From: Phoronis australis | Lineage: Eukaryota > Phoronida > Phoronidae | Assembly: GCA_002633005.1 (NCBI GenBank) | Contig: NMRA01001076.1 | Location: 1-59,325 of the forward strand | Direction: 5' to 3' | DNA length: 59,325 nt | Program-made: the position numbers and the translations under genes | The notes under the pieces: generated by a model | The model's input: only the letters and a program-made list of their open reading frames with translations | Told to the model about the DNA's origin: nothing | Database searches by the model: none | Shown here: piece after piece, positions 47,765-59,325 of the stretch | Layout of the letters: the number at the start of each line of letters is the position of its first letter | Position numbering within the stretch: the stretch's first letter is position 1

Positions 47765-50700
47765 GTAGGTGAGGTTAAAAATTAATTATATCTGAAGTGC
47801 TGCTGTGGCATGATGACCACACTGAAACTGAGAATCGGTGTTCACCACAACATTAAAGTCATACTCGACTGGAATAATGAAATTCATATAATTTATGTGT
47901 TCAAAAGTCCATGTCCATACTGTGAGGAGTTTGTGTGGTCTTGGAATGAATGTATTGAACTGGTACCAAAAGTCCAAAATGTCCCAATTTACTTAATGAG
48001 AAGTGACTAATCTCCCAGTATTTTTAAACTCGTTGCATAGATTTTCAAACTGGACGCAAGTAAGCTAAACTCATCCTGGCAAATTTCAGGTTCATGCAGT
48101 GTCTAGTCAAAGCAATTTGTGGAGAACACTGAACACATTTCAATGGGCTGTATATCACAAAGTCATGCGATGTCGCTTCAGGATTATTAAAACGACAGCT
48201 CGTTGGTGCTAGTTGTTGCTAGTAATTAAGCCTAGGCAGATCATAATTATCAAAAGCCTCTAGGGTCGCATCGGGCTGGTCAAAACTTCCACCAGTCTGT
48301 TCAATCCTCTGCCGGTTTTCTGCCTGTATTTCTTGATATAGACCGGCTTCTTCCATCTCAGGTGTTCTCTTGGCAAACGAGCGCTGTCGATGTCACCCAG
48401 AACACACTACTGGATGCCAGTCTGTCTGCACCAGCGTCCAAGAAGCGGCGGGTGGAAGCAGGATGGCTAGCTGTGTGCAATAAACTGACGGAAACTGGCA
48501 AGGAAATAACTCCCTGGTAAACTTAATTTTCTCAACTTGAAACAATTTCACAAGAAATTATCAGATTACGTCATATTTGACCAAAAAGATGGCGGGTTGA
48601 ATGGGATATACTATTTCCAACAAATTCACACACCTCACTGAAAAGATATATTTTATTTACATACATCATATGTGTTGGTAAACAGGCTTCATTTTTAATT
48701 CTTCTTGATCACCATCAGTTCATTCCTGTTAAATTGTTTTGCGCTATTTGAGATTTCCGTATTACCTCTGGGGCTTAATTTGGTAGATGGTATTTTGCTG
48801 GACCAATTGGCTCCTTCAGGTACAGTAATTCTACATTTCTCAAATAATTGCCAAAATTGTCATTTTTTCCCATTTTTCTAAATCCGATTAATATTTTATT
48901 GCAAATCCTGGAAGATTTACTAAAAGTTATTTTCACACACAGTACAAATGAGCTAAAAAGTAACGGAGTAAAAATTTCTTATCGTTTAGGTCTGCTTTTC
49001 AAGGAGACTATTTGGCTTATGTCTTTTAACTTACTAGGCAAAGGTTTATTTTTTGTTTTTTTGGTGTAATCTCAAAACATTTCATCTTGTATCGAGTTCA
49101 CCAAATGATAAATTTCTGTCTTTTGACTCAAGTTGTAGAAAAAATTTCTGACTTTCAGCCGTAGCCCTTTTTGTGAAACGGGGTGAGTCTTACAAAGGTC
49201 AGGCAAAGGCCAAAAGTCAAAAGGCCAATAGTCAAAAGGCCAAAAGCCAAGAAACTTTTCGAGATACAGAATTTTGAAAAATTTTAATGTTCAAACACGT
49301 GTGGTTCTCTCAAGTGTGTTTTTCAACACTTTCAGAGTTTATTTTTCTATTTCAATATGGCAGTAGATACTTACACAAGGTGACAATAGTAAGTACAATA
49401 CACACAAGGTGACAATAGTAAGTACTATACACACTCACTCACGCTCTTGTTCCTCAGCATTGTGGAGCTTGAAATTAAATGCATTCAGATAGTCGTGGGG
49501 TTTTCCTTATCCCATAAGTGGGATGAACAGCTTTCTGTTTCCAGTGCACGTGATTGATAACAAGATGACCCTGTCTTCATTTGCGCCACCTTGTGCATAA
49601 TGCCTCCATTTTCAGACGCGTTTGATTCGCCGTAATAGTCACTTACGGGCTTCCCACATTTTAATAACCAGTTTTGTCCACTGAATAACGGGCATCAAAC
49701 TGGTTCTCAAAATCCGGTAGCCCGTAAGAGTCTATTGCCCTGATTTGCACTATGCCGCCTTATGGCAAGGTTAGTTGTCCACTGCTAATTTTTTTGTACT
49801 CTCCTGCATTGTAATAGTCTGTTACAGTTCTCCCCCCCATTTTGACAACCAATTTTCTCCATTGAATAACGGGCCTAAAACTGCTTCTCAAAATCCATGT
49901 CCCCTGTAATTGACTATTGCCTGTATGCACTGTTGCTTTGATTTCTACTAAATATAGAATCCTCTGCACTTGTAAGATTGGGACAGATAAAAGCCCTTCT
50001 CCCCTAAGGTGCATTTGTAATTTAGTTTTTCAACAATTGTGTCATATTTCTTCATTCAGTGTTATGAATTTTCACAAATTAAGTTATTTACGTCTGCCAC
50101 GAGTTTTGCACATCAGTACTTTCTGGGCCAATTCAATACACTACTAGCTTAGCATTGCTAATGCACAGATATCTACCTTAAGTTTGCTTACAGAGCAAAG
50201 GATGTGAATTTTTGTGAAATGTCATTGTTGGTGTAAGTGCCTTGACTCCATACTAAAATATGGGATGTTCATACATTTATTTAACTATTTGACCTATAGC
50301 ATTCACTATCTGTTCAAGGCAAGACGTGGTCTGTTCTTTTAGCATTGGGTGTAGAATGTGTTACAACAGGCAGGACTGCAGGCCCCTCGCTCATCTGAAG
50401 TGAAAAGTGCTTGTGCCTTCTGAATGTGTGATTTTTTGGTTGAGGGAACTCCATCCTCCCCCTGTTGCCACCCCTCATTGGCAAACCTCAAATAACCAAA
50501 CCAGATATTCTTCAGAAGTGAGTCTAATCGTGATTGGACCATATAATCATTGGAGATAATTGTTAAGGCCTGAGTGGAGGAATTTTGTTAGATTTTGAAA
50601 TATTTTCACAAGGGAATGAGGTGACCATCATCTACAAAATTTAGGCATGCTGGTTTTTGAATGTTTTCGGTGCTCCCATGCAAGATTTTGTCAACAGACC

Positions 50701-53700
50701 TGTCCTTTAAGCACCCTTCATTGTGAAAGATCTCGTCATGGTTGTGCTGACCTAAACACTTCATACCAGAGGCACCTGTTGTCTAACTAATTTATATAAA
50801 TAAAATCATCATTTGTCATTTCTAATATGAATAAGAATTAAGTATGGCACATGGACTATTACTTTGAGCCTGGCTTGGCTGATTGTGCCATTACATCCTT
50901 TTGGGGGATGTCAAAGAGGAAAACAATGCAAAGCTTTCAATTTTGGTCGGTTTTGTTAACAATTTAATAGTTTTTTCATGGATTCCAGTACGAGGAAAGA
51001 GGCTGAGGTTATTGTGTCAGCGTTTTGTGTTCCTTTTTGTGAGCCTGTGAGAGGGTGGAGCTTGTCTATGCGAAGGTGTTGTTCTAACCAATTAACAAAA
51101 ATTGGTTGAACTTTCTGGCTTGGACCCAAGATTTGAATTAAATAATTGTTTGATCTCTTAATCTTCATCTGATTGATTTCAGGTTGCAGCTAGTTGAGAG
51201 GGTCCTCTCTGCTTACCCTGCTAGTCTGACGGAGAACGACGCCCCTGAAGTACTGAGGACTCTTCACCACGTCCTGGCCCAGAGCAAGAAGTAAGAACAT
51301 TTTGACAGCTTCAGTTGAAGCTGAAGTCCTAGAAATTCAGTTAAATAATTATGGTATTCACCACTTTTCTTCATGCTGAGTTCAACGCTGAGAATCCGGG
51401 CGCCTACAACATCGGCGCGGATCAGGAAGTAATAGATATCGAGATTCGCTAAGCCACCATCCAGTGGGGATAAATCAGCCATGCCGACTGCAAACCCTCA
51501 ACGTCATGAGCTGAGCTTTTAATGTGTCATAGAAGTTTTCATTTAGAGAAAATGGATTTAGTGTGAAAGTTACAGATTATGCACTAAATAGGTTGGAACC
51601 CCTGGTACTATCACATTGTTTTTACTTCACTTCTAATAGACCATTTGCAGGTGTCTCCACTGAGCAGGGGAAGTGGGACAAACTCGCCTTGCAGGACAAC
51701 GCATTAACATGTACAACCAGCATGTGGTCTTGCATACTTCAGGTGGATTCCTGCTGTGTAGCAACACTTACCACCATGACGCCAAATGTAGTGAGACAGA
51801 AAATACCGCCTCTTGTTTTTTTCTTAGAAATAAATGTCTATTTCTGTGATTATGTTTTTAGTTGACTATTGTTTGTTGTTAATTTGTGTAGGCTGCCGGT
51901 GACGATGGAAGTGATCAAATGTCTGCACGCATTGTGTCGCTGCCAGCAGTCTTGTGACTGGCATGAAATGGTAGTAGAGACATGCAGCCATGTTTGGAAG
52001 GACGTATGGACAGCCTCATTGAGGTATTCTATTCTTTTTAATCTTTGCAATTTCCACTTTCTCCAACCTGGGTAGCTTAGATACTATGATTATGACTTCT
52101 TTCACTGATTTAAACATTTCGAACGGAATTGACAAGTGTTTTTAAGACCAAATTTTGCGTCGAAAATGAGCCGCTGTAAATCACTCGCCTGTGTTCAGTA
52201 CGTGCGGTGACGTGGTGTTGGGGAATAACACTGCTTGGTGCGGGCTATGTGAGCCCTCAAGGTACGTCATTAGTTCAGAGTCACCTATTTGCAGAAATTT
52301 GTTGTCTCAAATTTAATTTTCAAGACGTTTTCAATGAATACAAGGGACCTTGTTTAGCACTGATGATCAAACAGCATTGCCGTTTAGTTTCTGCTCTAAA
52401 TTAGCATAGTTAGGAGCATGCAAATACATCTTTAATTGTTAGACCAAATGTAATCTTGCTAGCAATCAAAATCTGAGCCTCTTGAGAAGCGATTTCGTTA
52501 TTTATAGTAACAAAGGAATGTGAGGTCCAGTGTCTTTTCTTAAGTTGATTACCTGAAACATTCTCGTGTTTGGAAATATCTTTCATTTCCTATGTTGCAA
52601 AATACAGTACGTTTAGGAAGATTGTTGCAGTTACAAGTCACTTCAAATTAGACATGTGTTTTTAGTTAAATGACGTAATGATTATTGTATAGGAACTTTG
52701 CAGGTGCGTCACCTTGCGGCACGCTGTTGCAGAAGGATTTGCATTATTGAGTATGCTCGTCCAGTCTGGTCTGATTGACCCGTCTAAAGACGTGTGGTCA
52801 CTGTTCCGGCCCTCCACCACTTCCGTGTCTGACCATTCTGTGCAGTTTCTTATGACCATGTTCAAGCACTCCTCCATTCCTGAAAACTTTCAGCCAGACG
52901 CTCTAACAAGGGTTTTGCAGTCGTCCAATAGAGGGAGTTACCCACTGCGGCACGAGATTTTGGAGTGGCTGCTTCCAAATCATATCGATGTTCTAGAAGA
53001 TGCTCCAATTAATTTGTGCTGCGAGGTTGACCCGGTTACTTTGGGAAATGCCCTTGCATTCTTGATACAAACTAACACCTTGGAGCATTCTGGTAGTCAT
53101 GGTGATACAGCCAGGGAGGCTAAAGATGTGGAGTGCAAGCTGAAAGCCTTTGAGTCTATTTATTTGAAAAGTTCATTTAACAAGAGTCCCCCAAGCAAAG
53201 TGCAAGAAGTCACCAGTGTCAAACCATCGTTTATAAGTGCCCTGTGTGATGCTGTGATAGCGGCTCTAGTCAGGGATGCCCGCATGCAGTTTGAAATTCA
53301 AGAGAATGAGGTTTGTTTATTTTTCATTTGAAGGTAATGAATGTCTGTCACTAAATTTAGGTAGAAATTGATTGTAGGCAGAGAAAGACATGTCGAGTTT
53401 GAGACAAGTTTGTTTGTTTGTAACCATGCCGATTGAGCAATTGAAGGCACACCGTTTCTACGTTTTTGAATAAGGTGCTAGCTGGCGCATCTTGTGATTG
53501 ATTTCTAGAATACACTGATTTTGTTTGCCGTTGATATTGAGTTTTATTGTTACAGCACAAGGTAGCTATGCCCGTTGCTCAGTGTACAATACTATTTTGC
53601 CTAATAGCAGAGCCATCGCAGCAATAGTGATCATGCTGGACACTCAAGGGACACTTGAAGCCACAATTCCTGCCTTATGGAATGACAATGGTGTGATTGT

Positions 53701-56700
53701 GCATGTCTTTCTCCACAATTAAACATGCTAGCCTCGTCAACCTATCAGTTCAGTGCCATCCGTTTTGCTAGTGCACCTTATAAGGTCGCGCTTCTACTGA
53801 CGAAACACTTGCTTTTCAACGTCATCATGCGTGATGTTGCCGAACTCACAAGACGTTTACAAAATGCAATCCTTAGCTGGTGTGTGTCATCGGCATCTCG
53901 ACGGCAGTGACCCTACATTGTCTTTTTCAGGACAATCTCCTTGACAGTACTGTCTGGTACTGCAGACTACTTGGTCAGTGGCTCATCTACTGTCACCAGC
54001 ACCATCTGTTGGCTGCCATTGACTGGGGAAGGCATGAGCTTGTTACCATCTTTAAGGTATTAACTGTGCTGTGATGAGTAGTGAAGAAATGTATCAGTAG
54101 CCTGTCCACGGTTGTCATGACAACTAGCTGTTATATACTGAGGGCTTGTCTTGGTGATGAGAATATTTGGTCATTCAAGTAATTTGGGACTCGAAATAAT
54201 TGGCCGACTCTAAAGAGTACTGTACATAGCTTTACAAATTTGTAGAGCTTTTAAATATGATCGAACCTTTCAGCTTCGTTTTCCAGATTTCAAGTTTTGA
54301 TTTAAATAATTCATTACTTTTCTTTACTCAACCCATACTATGATGAAAAGTAACAATAATCAACAAACATGAACTACATTAAGAAACATTTAGTGGTTAA
54401 GGGGATGGTTCGCATTGCACAGATGGCACCAAACAACACTGAATAAGAGCCTGGGTGTTTAAGGCAATGTTTTAAGGCTTTGAAATTCTGAATGATCGCT
54501 TTGTGTTACAGATTTTTGTCCCAAATTAAGGATGAATTTTTATCGTACTTGCGGTGATTGTAATTTCAGAAATTAGTCTCCAAGTGTCTTCAGGGTGTTC
54601 TGAAGGGTTTGGACAACAGTAAGCCAGAGCCCGTAATAACCATGTTGGATAGTGTTAGGGCATTGTTCTCACTTCTGGCTTCTGTGGGGACCGATGAAAG
54701 CCCTGTCATGGACATATGCTGTGCTGCCGCACCTAGGAAATTGCTTGACAAGCTACGGGAACAAATTCACATAAAGGTGAAGTCTTGCACTTGGTTTCTT
54801 GCCATTGGTATCATTAACAAGAAACGTGGTTCACTGTTTGCCACATAAAACTAGGAGTCTTATAATGGGAGTCTTTCAGTTTGCAATGGGGGCTGATCAC
54901 TTTGGGACCGGTGACTCATAGCGCCACATAGCTGTTCCAGGATTTACTTAGTCTTCAAAGCGGGTGGCATGGGGGAATGATTTGCCTTGTTCATGAAAAG
55001 ACCCCAGCAAAATAGAGGCTGCTGGTATCTGGTCCCATGTGACCAGTCACCACATTGCCTTTGAAAGTCTCCTGTTCAGTCCTCTTCACTACTGTTTTGG
55101 CTGACTGTAGATTGGTGACGTTTGTGTGTAGAAGTGCTGTGGTTAGATTACTTGAAGATTTGTGTGAAGTAAGAGTTTGTTGCTTTCTGTCAGGTGGAGG
55201 CGGCATAGGCTATTAAATTCTTTGTCAAATTTTTTATTTATCACAGACTGCTATCAAATAATAATGCAGTAATTTAATTTTTTTTCTGCACTGTAGCCAA
55301 AGAAAACGTTGAGTGCTAGCAGACCATCAACATCACGGCAAGCGGTCATAATGGATCTAGATGATTTTGACATAGACAGTGACCTCGGAAATGGTGGAGA
55401 CGACGACCACTTTGAAGATTTGGACGTGTTTGACTCCCAAGATGGGGCTGACAACAGTGATAGACAGGGTTTGTGTTAACGCTGCTCCAAGATTTCCCTG
55501 GCAGTTTAATGTACACAAAATCGATGTTCTTGATTCACCATTTGTCAAAAAAGTTGTGATTAGCTTTCATGCGCCTAAGTACGTAAATTGATGTAAACAT
55601 AATTCTTTTTTAGTTGAATGAATGAACACATGACACTGATTTTTCAGTCCGTTGAAATTATAGGTTGGACTGCTGCACAACAATTTGCCTTAAATGTGCT
55701 GAAAATTTACACCATACCATGATGCGTTTCAGCTTGGCAAAGTCTGTTCTGCTTCCAAAGTCTGTCAGCCATTCACCAGCTGCGGGTGAAATGTGCCGAA
55801 TTCCTGTGTGCTTGGTGCCTTGGGAATGGGACGGCCTCCTGCCAAGGGGAAATAACTGAGGTGGACAGACTGGTAGACATGTGTGCCAAGCTTGATCTGG
55901 AGGTCGCAAAACCTGTTAATCTTCAAGTGGTACGTGCTTCCTCTGGTGAAGGTATGCTCTCAGCAGATGCCCTGGCACAAGCAACATTCAAAGCTGAGCA
56001 GCTATCTGAACTTAAACCCCTCCACTAAAAAAGGGTCAATACTTGAGGGATGCCCGAGGCACTGCTGCTGGTTAGGAAGGAATGTTTTAAATTAGTCAGA
56101 GTTCATGTTGAACTGTGTCGGAGTGATTTTCATAAAAAAGCTGTTTTGTTTTCAGTAAGTTATCTGTTCTATAACAGGGTTCTGTAAGAATCTGTTTTTT
56201 CTTGTACAGGTGTCCACCGTCGTCAAAACCTTATGTGCATGTCAAGGTTTGTCAGCTGAAACTTTGGAGAATGTGCTCAATTGCATTAAGTAAGTATTAT
56301 CCAGCAGTGAAATGATTCCATGTCTGTGCTATTAAATGATGAGTTACGATCCTCTGAACCACAGTCCCGTATCAGCGAACATGAAACAAGCTGTACAAAT
56401 ACCCAGACCCGCTCCCCTGAATGCGACACCCACACTGTGCAAATGCTCCATATCTGGTGACGGAACCTCATACCTATGTACCAAACACTAGTCCTTTACC
56501 TGTGATCTTAGTATTTGTGAGGGTTTAAGGAGTCGTAGCTGGGATTTAGAAGCGAGCCTGTGAAATGGTTTCCACATCTCGTTTATGCCTTCCAGTGAAA
56601 TTAGCGTGTTGGGTCAGTGCTAAGGTAATGTATTTAACATAATTGTGCTCATCTGTCAGCCAATCTATAATAATGCATCCTTAGGAAATTTGCTGGCTGT

Positions 56701-57457
56701 GAATTAAAGAATCTATGAAAAGGTGACCTTTGCATCAGATAATCTGGATAGCACACAAATGTCAGTTTAAACATGCCAACCAAGTACACTTAAACCATTG
56801 TCTGCCATTGTCAGGTTCTGCCTCGTAATCACATCCTAACTACATCGAAGTCCATAAGGTTCTCATTCTTTGTTGGCAGCTGTTAGAGTCAATGTAGGAC
56901 ATTCCATGATAGTCGAGAACTGTCGTTTTATTCAGTGTCTGTAGACCTTGAATACATTCTGTAGAATGATGTAAGACACTAGTTTACTCTCGTGACAAAA
57001 ACTCATTGCTTAAGGTACGGAAAGATGAAATTCTATTCCACAATTCAACATCTCAATCTCACCGATTAATCACTTGTCATGGTCACCATATTACTAGGTT
57101 ATGGTAATAAGGTCTTGAACATATTCTCAAAGCATTTGCCTTCAACTCGTGTGATTTTGTGAGGTCTCTTGTGATCTCGTTTTTCTCGCAACTAACTTGG
57201 CCAATAGAATGCCACCCTGTATTTTGTCACTGTCAGTGTGTAAGTGCTATTGTCAGATAATTGTCAGTGAATAGTTTACTTAACAATTGATTTCTTTCCA
57301 CCAGAGTCCTACTGAGAACTATCCGCCGTGATCAGGAGGTGTTCACTGTCACTATACATCTTCTAGCCAACTGCATTAAACACTTGAAAGACCCTTATGC
57401 CGATGGTTCCTATGACCACTGTAGACAGACAGCAATCAAGCTTCTGAGAGGGTTATG
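47698..57457 (+). CDS. ATM: ATM-like serine/threonine kinase, N-terminal solenoid, partial
   Basis: ATM is the PIKK that signals DNA double-strand breaks with MRE11-RAD50-NBS1 in the nucleus. Eleven exons join in phase (47698-47764, 48362-48516, 51183-51290, 51892-52023, 52704-53310, 53931-54056, 54570-54776, 55297-55468, 55733-55929, 56210-56289, 57305-57457) to about 668 codons. Colinear similarity to vertebrate ATM runs from about human residue 340 to 1070: NFLDLAARVCLQVF, SKKRRVEAGW, LVERVLSAYPASL, LRHAVAEGFALL, LKAFESIYLKSSFNK, VKCAEFLCAW and RRDQEVF. This part is HEAT-like helical repeat. The 5' exons were not found and the FAT, kinase and FATC parts lie beyond 59325. The Gln|Val-Phe junction at 47764/48362 matches a human exon boundary as I recall it (c.1066). 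Introns hold MITEs. Confidence 0.85.
48362..48516 (+). CDS. ATM: ATM exon
   Basis: 155 bp between ctcag and gtaaac. It contains SAPASKKRRVEAGWLAVCNK, equal to the KRKKIELGW region of human ATM, and ends on a split Trp codon. Confidence 0.85.
49632..49738. mobile_element. Short MITE, copy 1
   Basis: About 107 bp with inverted ends (gtaatagtcacttacggg and cccgtaagagtctattgc). The interior, ccactgaataacgggc and ctcaaaatcc, matches the copy at 49811-49920. Confidence 0.7.
49811..49920. mobile_element. Short MITE, copy 2
   Basis: About 110 bp with inverted ends (gtaatagtctgttacag and ctgtaattgactattgc). It lies in direct orientation to copy 1, 179 bp away. Confidence 0.7.
50380..50490. mobile_element. 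Partial copy of the 19566/58437 hAT-like MITE
   Basis: ggcccctcgctcatctgaag followed by 'gtgccttctga' and 'ggttgaggg' echoes the left part of the elements at 19566 and 58437. The right end is missing or too diverged. Confidence 0.5.
51183..51290 (+). CDS. ATM: ATM exon
   Basis: 108 bp between gatttcag and gtaaga. It encodes LQLVERVLSAYPASLTENDA, matching human LQIATQLISKYPASL. Confidence 0.9.
51892..52023 (+). CDS. ATM: ATM exon
   Basis: 132 bp between ttgtgtag and gtattc. It encodes MEVIKCLHALCRCQQSCDW and ends KDVWTASLR, like human LWNKIWCITFR. Confidence 0.85.
52704..53310 (+). CDS. ATM: ATM exon, longest (607 bp)
   Basis: It begins CVTLRHAVAEGFALLSMLVQ and includes DVWSLFRPS, ILEWLLPN and LKAFESIYLKSSFNKS, each with a clear human ATM counterpart. 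It ends at a phase-0 donor, gtttgt. Confidence 0.9.
53931..54056 (+). CDS. ATM: ATM exon
   Basis: 126 bp, phase 0 at both ends, between ctttttcag and gtatta. It contains CRLLGQWLIYCHQHHLLAA, corresponding to human CSRLLVGVLGCYCYMGVIA. Confidence 0.85.
54570..54776 (+). CDS. ATM: ATM exon
   Basis: 207 bp, phase 0, between taatttcag and gtgaag. It starts KLVSKCLQGVLKG and ends KLLDKLREQIHIK, helical sequence in the position of human SKLMNDIADICKSL. Confidence 0.85.
55297..55468 (+). CDS. ATM: ATM exon, acidic linker
   Basis: 172 bp. After PKKTLSASRPSTSRQ comes an Asp-rich stretch (MDLDDFDIDSD, GGDDDHFEDLDVF). It occupies the place of the human acidic segment ESMEDDTNGNLMEVED, so acidity is kept while sequence is not. 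Confidence 0.8.
55733..55929 (+). CDS. ATM: ATM exon
   Basis: It starts after tgcgtttcag and contains VKCAEFLCAWCLGNGTAS, like human MLKFLCLCVTTAQTNT. I placed the donor at gtacgt (55930); a donor at 55927 would shorten the exon by one codon. Confidence 0.8.
56210..56289 (+). CDS. ATM: ATM exon
   Basis: 80 bp between cttgtacag and a consensus gtaagt. It encodes VSTVVKTLCACQGLSAETLE and ends with a split Lys codon. Confidence 0.8.
57305..57457 (+). CDS. ATM: ATM exon, last in the window
   Basis: 153 bp. It encodes VLLRTIRRDQEVFTVTIHLL, equal to human SLYRRDQDVCKTILNHVL, and ends IKLLRGLW on a split Trp codon before gttagt. The next exon was not found before 59325. Confidence 0.85.
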
Positions 57458-59325
57458 GTTAGTGTTTTGATCCATTTCTTGTGATTTTTTTCATCTCGTA
57501 GTTCCTCTCTCTGCATCAACCTTTCAAATTAATCTCTGCCAAATCTCTGCGAAGGTTAGAAATGATCTTTAGACCTTAGCCAGCCAACAATTCATTGTTT
57601 CTTTGGACTAAGTTTGTCAGATTTGAAAGCAATATAGACCTAACTCATGTGGCAAACAGTAAAATCCAAAGCGAGGCTCACTGCGATAAACAAAGCGTAA
57701 GTTGACATTGCATGAGTTAAATGGCCAGTCTTTCGAGTCCAACCTGGATATTAGTAAAAATGTGTCGATAATTAACTACAGAGACGTAGATAAAACATTA
57801 GAGAACAAGTCAATGCAACAAAGAGTTGTCTGACGAAATGGTATAATTTCTTTTCGGATAACTAGGTTCGAATCATAAAAAGTAAATGTGACCAAATTGC
57901 GGCGATCGTAGTGTTACGGATTAGGATTTATGGTGAATGCAGGGTTACGTTTCTTCTTATAAATTGTTGATCATGCTTTCTACACAAACCAGGTCATCTC
58001 ATATTGTTGACGAGTTGAAGATATATTCGACAGTGGTGGCTCGTCTCATTTTGCTGTGATGTGCAATTAGTCACATCTGGTTTAATTTGTTGATCAAGCA
58101 TAGCCTAGGTCCAGGTGGGGTAGGGACTACCGGGACTAATAGTTGATTTGTCATTGATCTGAAAGAATAATTGATGTTATTAAATATATTAAATTAAACC
58201 AAATAACCAGGCTGGTAATTGAAAATAAAAATTATTTCAGAATCAGTTCTGCTTTCTTGGTTTTAATAATTCTTAGGTCTATTTGGTGTGTTAGGTTTCG
58301 AATATCAATCTGGACCAAGTTGAACTTTAAAATTAAAACACCTAATTTGTTCGTCTAAAGCATAATCTTGTTTTAGATCTCAATTGCTGTTAACTGGACA
58401 GAGCAAGAATAGTTATCATGTTTCTTCAGGGGCCTCCTTATCCGGGGTAAAGGTGCCTATGCCTTCTGAGAGGGGAATTTTTTCGCCAATCGAGTGAGGG
58501 GAAAATCTACCTCCCGGTCACTATCGATAACTCACCCGCCCTGTTGCAAGTTCTGATAGGCTCTGTCTCTAGTAGCATTTTGTGCTCTTTCAAATTTTCA
58601 CCTGTGTGGTTAGGTGAACTTCGAAGAGAAATTTTCAATCACTAGGAGAATTTTCAGGCCTCGGGGGGGGGNAATATTTTTGAGAGGGCAATAGGGACGA
58701 TATTCAGCCCCAAAATCGAGGGATTGAGCGCCCTGTTCTTTGTGGAAAAAATGCATCATGTTTCAACCCGTAGTCATGAAAACAGCCTGGCTGGACGAAG
58801 ATTCTCCGGTAGTTGCTATGATGCTCAGCAACCAAAATGCGACAAAATATGATCTAACTTTTCAAAAACATTATTTTATAAATTTTACATGGACATATTT
58901 TCCTTCGTGGCACCAAACTAATGCTTCTGAATCTCAACGTTCTTAGGGATTGTAAAACAGACAGTTGAATGTCCGTGTTCTAGCCGTTTGAGCAACGCGG
59001 AAATTCAGAATACAACTATTCGGATAAGCAAACAGAACTATCATAGCGTGCCTCGTTTTGGAACGCGCCTCCTGTCGGCGTGAATTAGGTCTATGGCTGT
59101 TTGCAGGGTAGATCCCTTCTCTACCTCCAGGTGGCGATACTGTCACACCATCCGACTGTTCTTGAAAGAAACATTATTGCCGCAAAATGCATTTTTGAGA
59201 TTATTGAAGTTACATTGTAGTGATTTTATTACTAATTTGCAATTCTCGCCGTTGTATGAGACACCATAAATCGTTGTTCACTTGCCAAACTCGGCTTTGA
59301 CGTGTATTTGTTGGCCTAACTTTGA
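57458..59325 (+). other. ATM intron, incomplete at window edge
   Basis: Apart from the MITE at 58437-58735 I see no exon. The frame at 58740-58946 starts at the element edge and has no similarity to ATM. Confidence 0.55.
58437..58735. mobile_element. hAT-like MITE with TTCTT target duplication
   Basis: A 299-bp element starts caggggcctcc and ends gagcgccctg. It is flanked by TTCTT at 58432-58436 and 58736-58740. Its interior is related to 19566-19903. A single 'n' at 58672 follows a G run. Confidence 0.8.

Larger units (their letters stand above)
48517..51182 (+). other. ATM intron with MITEs and simple repeats
   Basis: Besides the MITEs listed separately, 49198-49255 is a run of aaaggcc-type short repeats. 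49374-49424 holds two copies of acacaaggtgacaatagtaa. No additional exon is needed by phase. Confidence 0.6.

Noticed and set aside
53525-53910. Open frames within an ATM intron
   Set aside because: The flanking exons join at phase 0 and align to vertebrate ATM without a gap, so no exon is required.

Overview
The window is animal nuclear DNA. Genes are split by GT-AG introns, coding is sparse, the base composition is AT-rich, and transposon remnants are dense and diverse. The protein families point to an invertebrate metazoan; a deuterostome such as a hemichordate or amphioxus is my guess and is not proved by the sequence. Five single 'n' bases (5233, 18985, 39357, 46609, 58672) look like collapsed assembly gaps, and most lie in or beside a repeat, so copy numbers there are uncertain.

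Two host genes can be supported. On the minus strand, 22475 to 8593, is a four-exon ubiquitin-specific protease (USP, peptidase family C19). Its exons (22475-22448, 14689-14513, 14168-14034, 9599-8593) join in phase to about 448 codons, from a good start codon to a stop. On the plus strand, from about 47.7 kb towards the right edge, are eleven consecutive exons of an ATM-like checkpoint kinase. They encode about 668 residues of the N-terminal helical solenoid. The first exons and the kinase domain are not identified here: the 5' exons were not found between 43.9 and 47.7 kb, and the 3' part lies beyond the window.

Much of the rest is mobile-element sequence. Left to right: diverged dispersed repeats (1-500, 7.0-7.8 kb); a 206-bp terminal-inverted-repeat element with a 5-bp target duplication (1046-1251); a fold-back repeat carrying two tRNA-like SINE modules (about 5.0-5.5 kb); a 68-bp minisatellite (8.2-8.5 kb); a fold-back element inside USP intron 3 (11.45-11.85 kb); a Kolobok-like element with TTAA duplications and THAP coding remnants in both arms (15372-17097); a LINE 3' end (17.4-17.8 kb); several CAGGG-ended hAT-like elements with 5-bp duplications (19566-19903, 26776-28182, 58437-58735, probably 30125-30623); an internally deleted BEL/Pao LTR retrotransposon (23450-28471) whose 5' LTR is split by one of those hAT-like elements; a decayed Ty3/Gypsy fragment (31996-33320); and a LINE 3' end followed by a 22-bp minisatellite (46.3-46.8 kb).

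Between 35.2 and 43.9 kb is a direct duplication of about 3.26 kb. Its second copy carries a 1233-bp insertion, and the first copy serves as the empty site. Nothing indicates that USP and ATM act as a unit; they are simply neighbours with a transposon-rich interval between them. I see no new multi-gene system. The observations most worth following are the reconstructed and diverged USP, the partial duplication of its second exon, the symmetric THAP-bearing Kolobok element, the repeated 5-bp duplication signature, and a hairpin-rich repeat of about 118 bp found at 16.15 and 31.15 kb.
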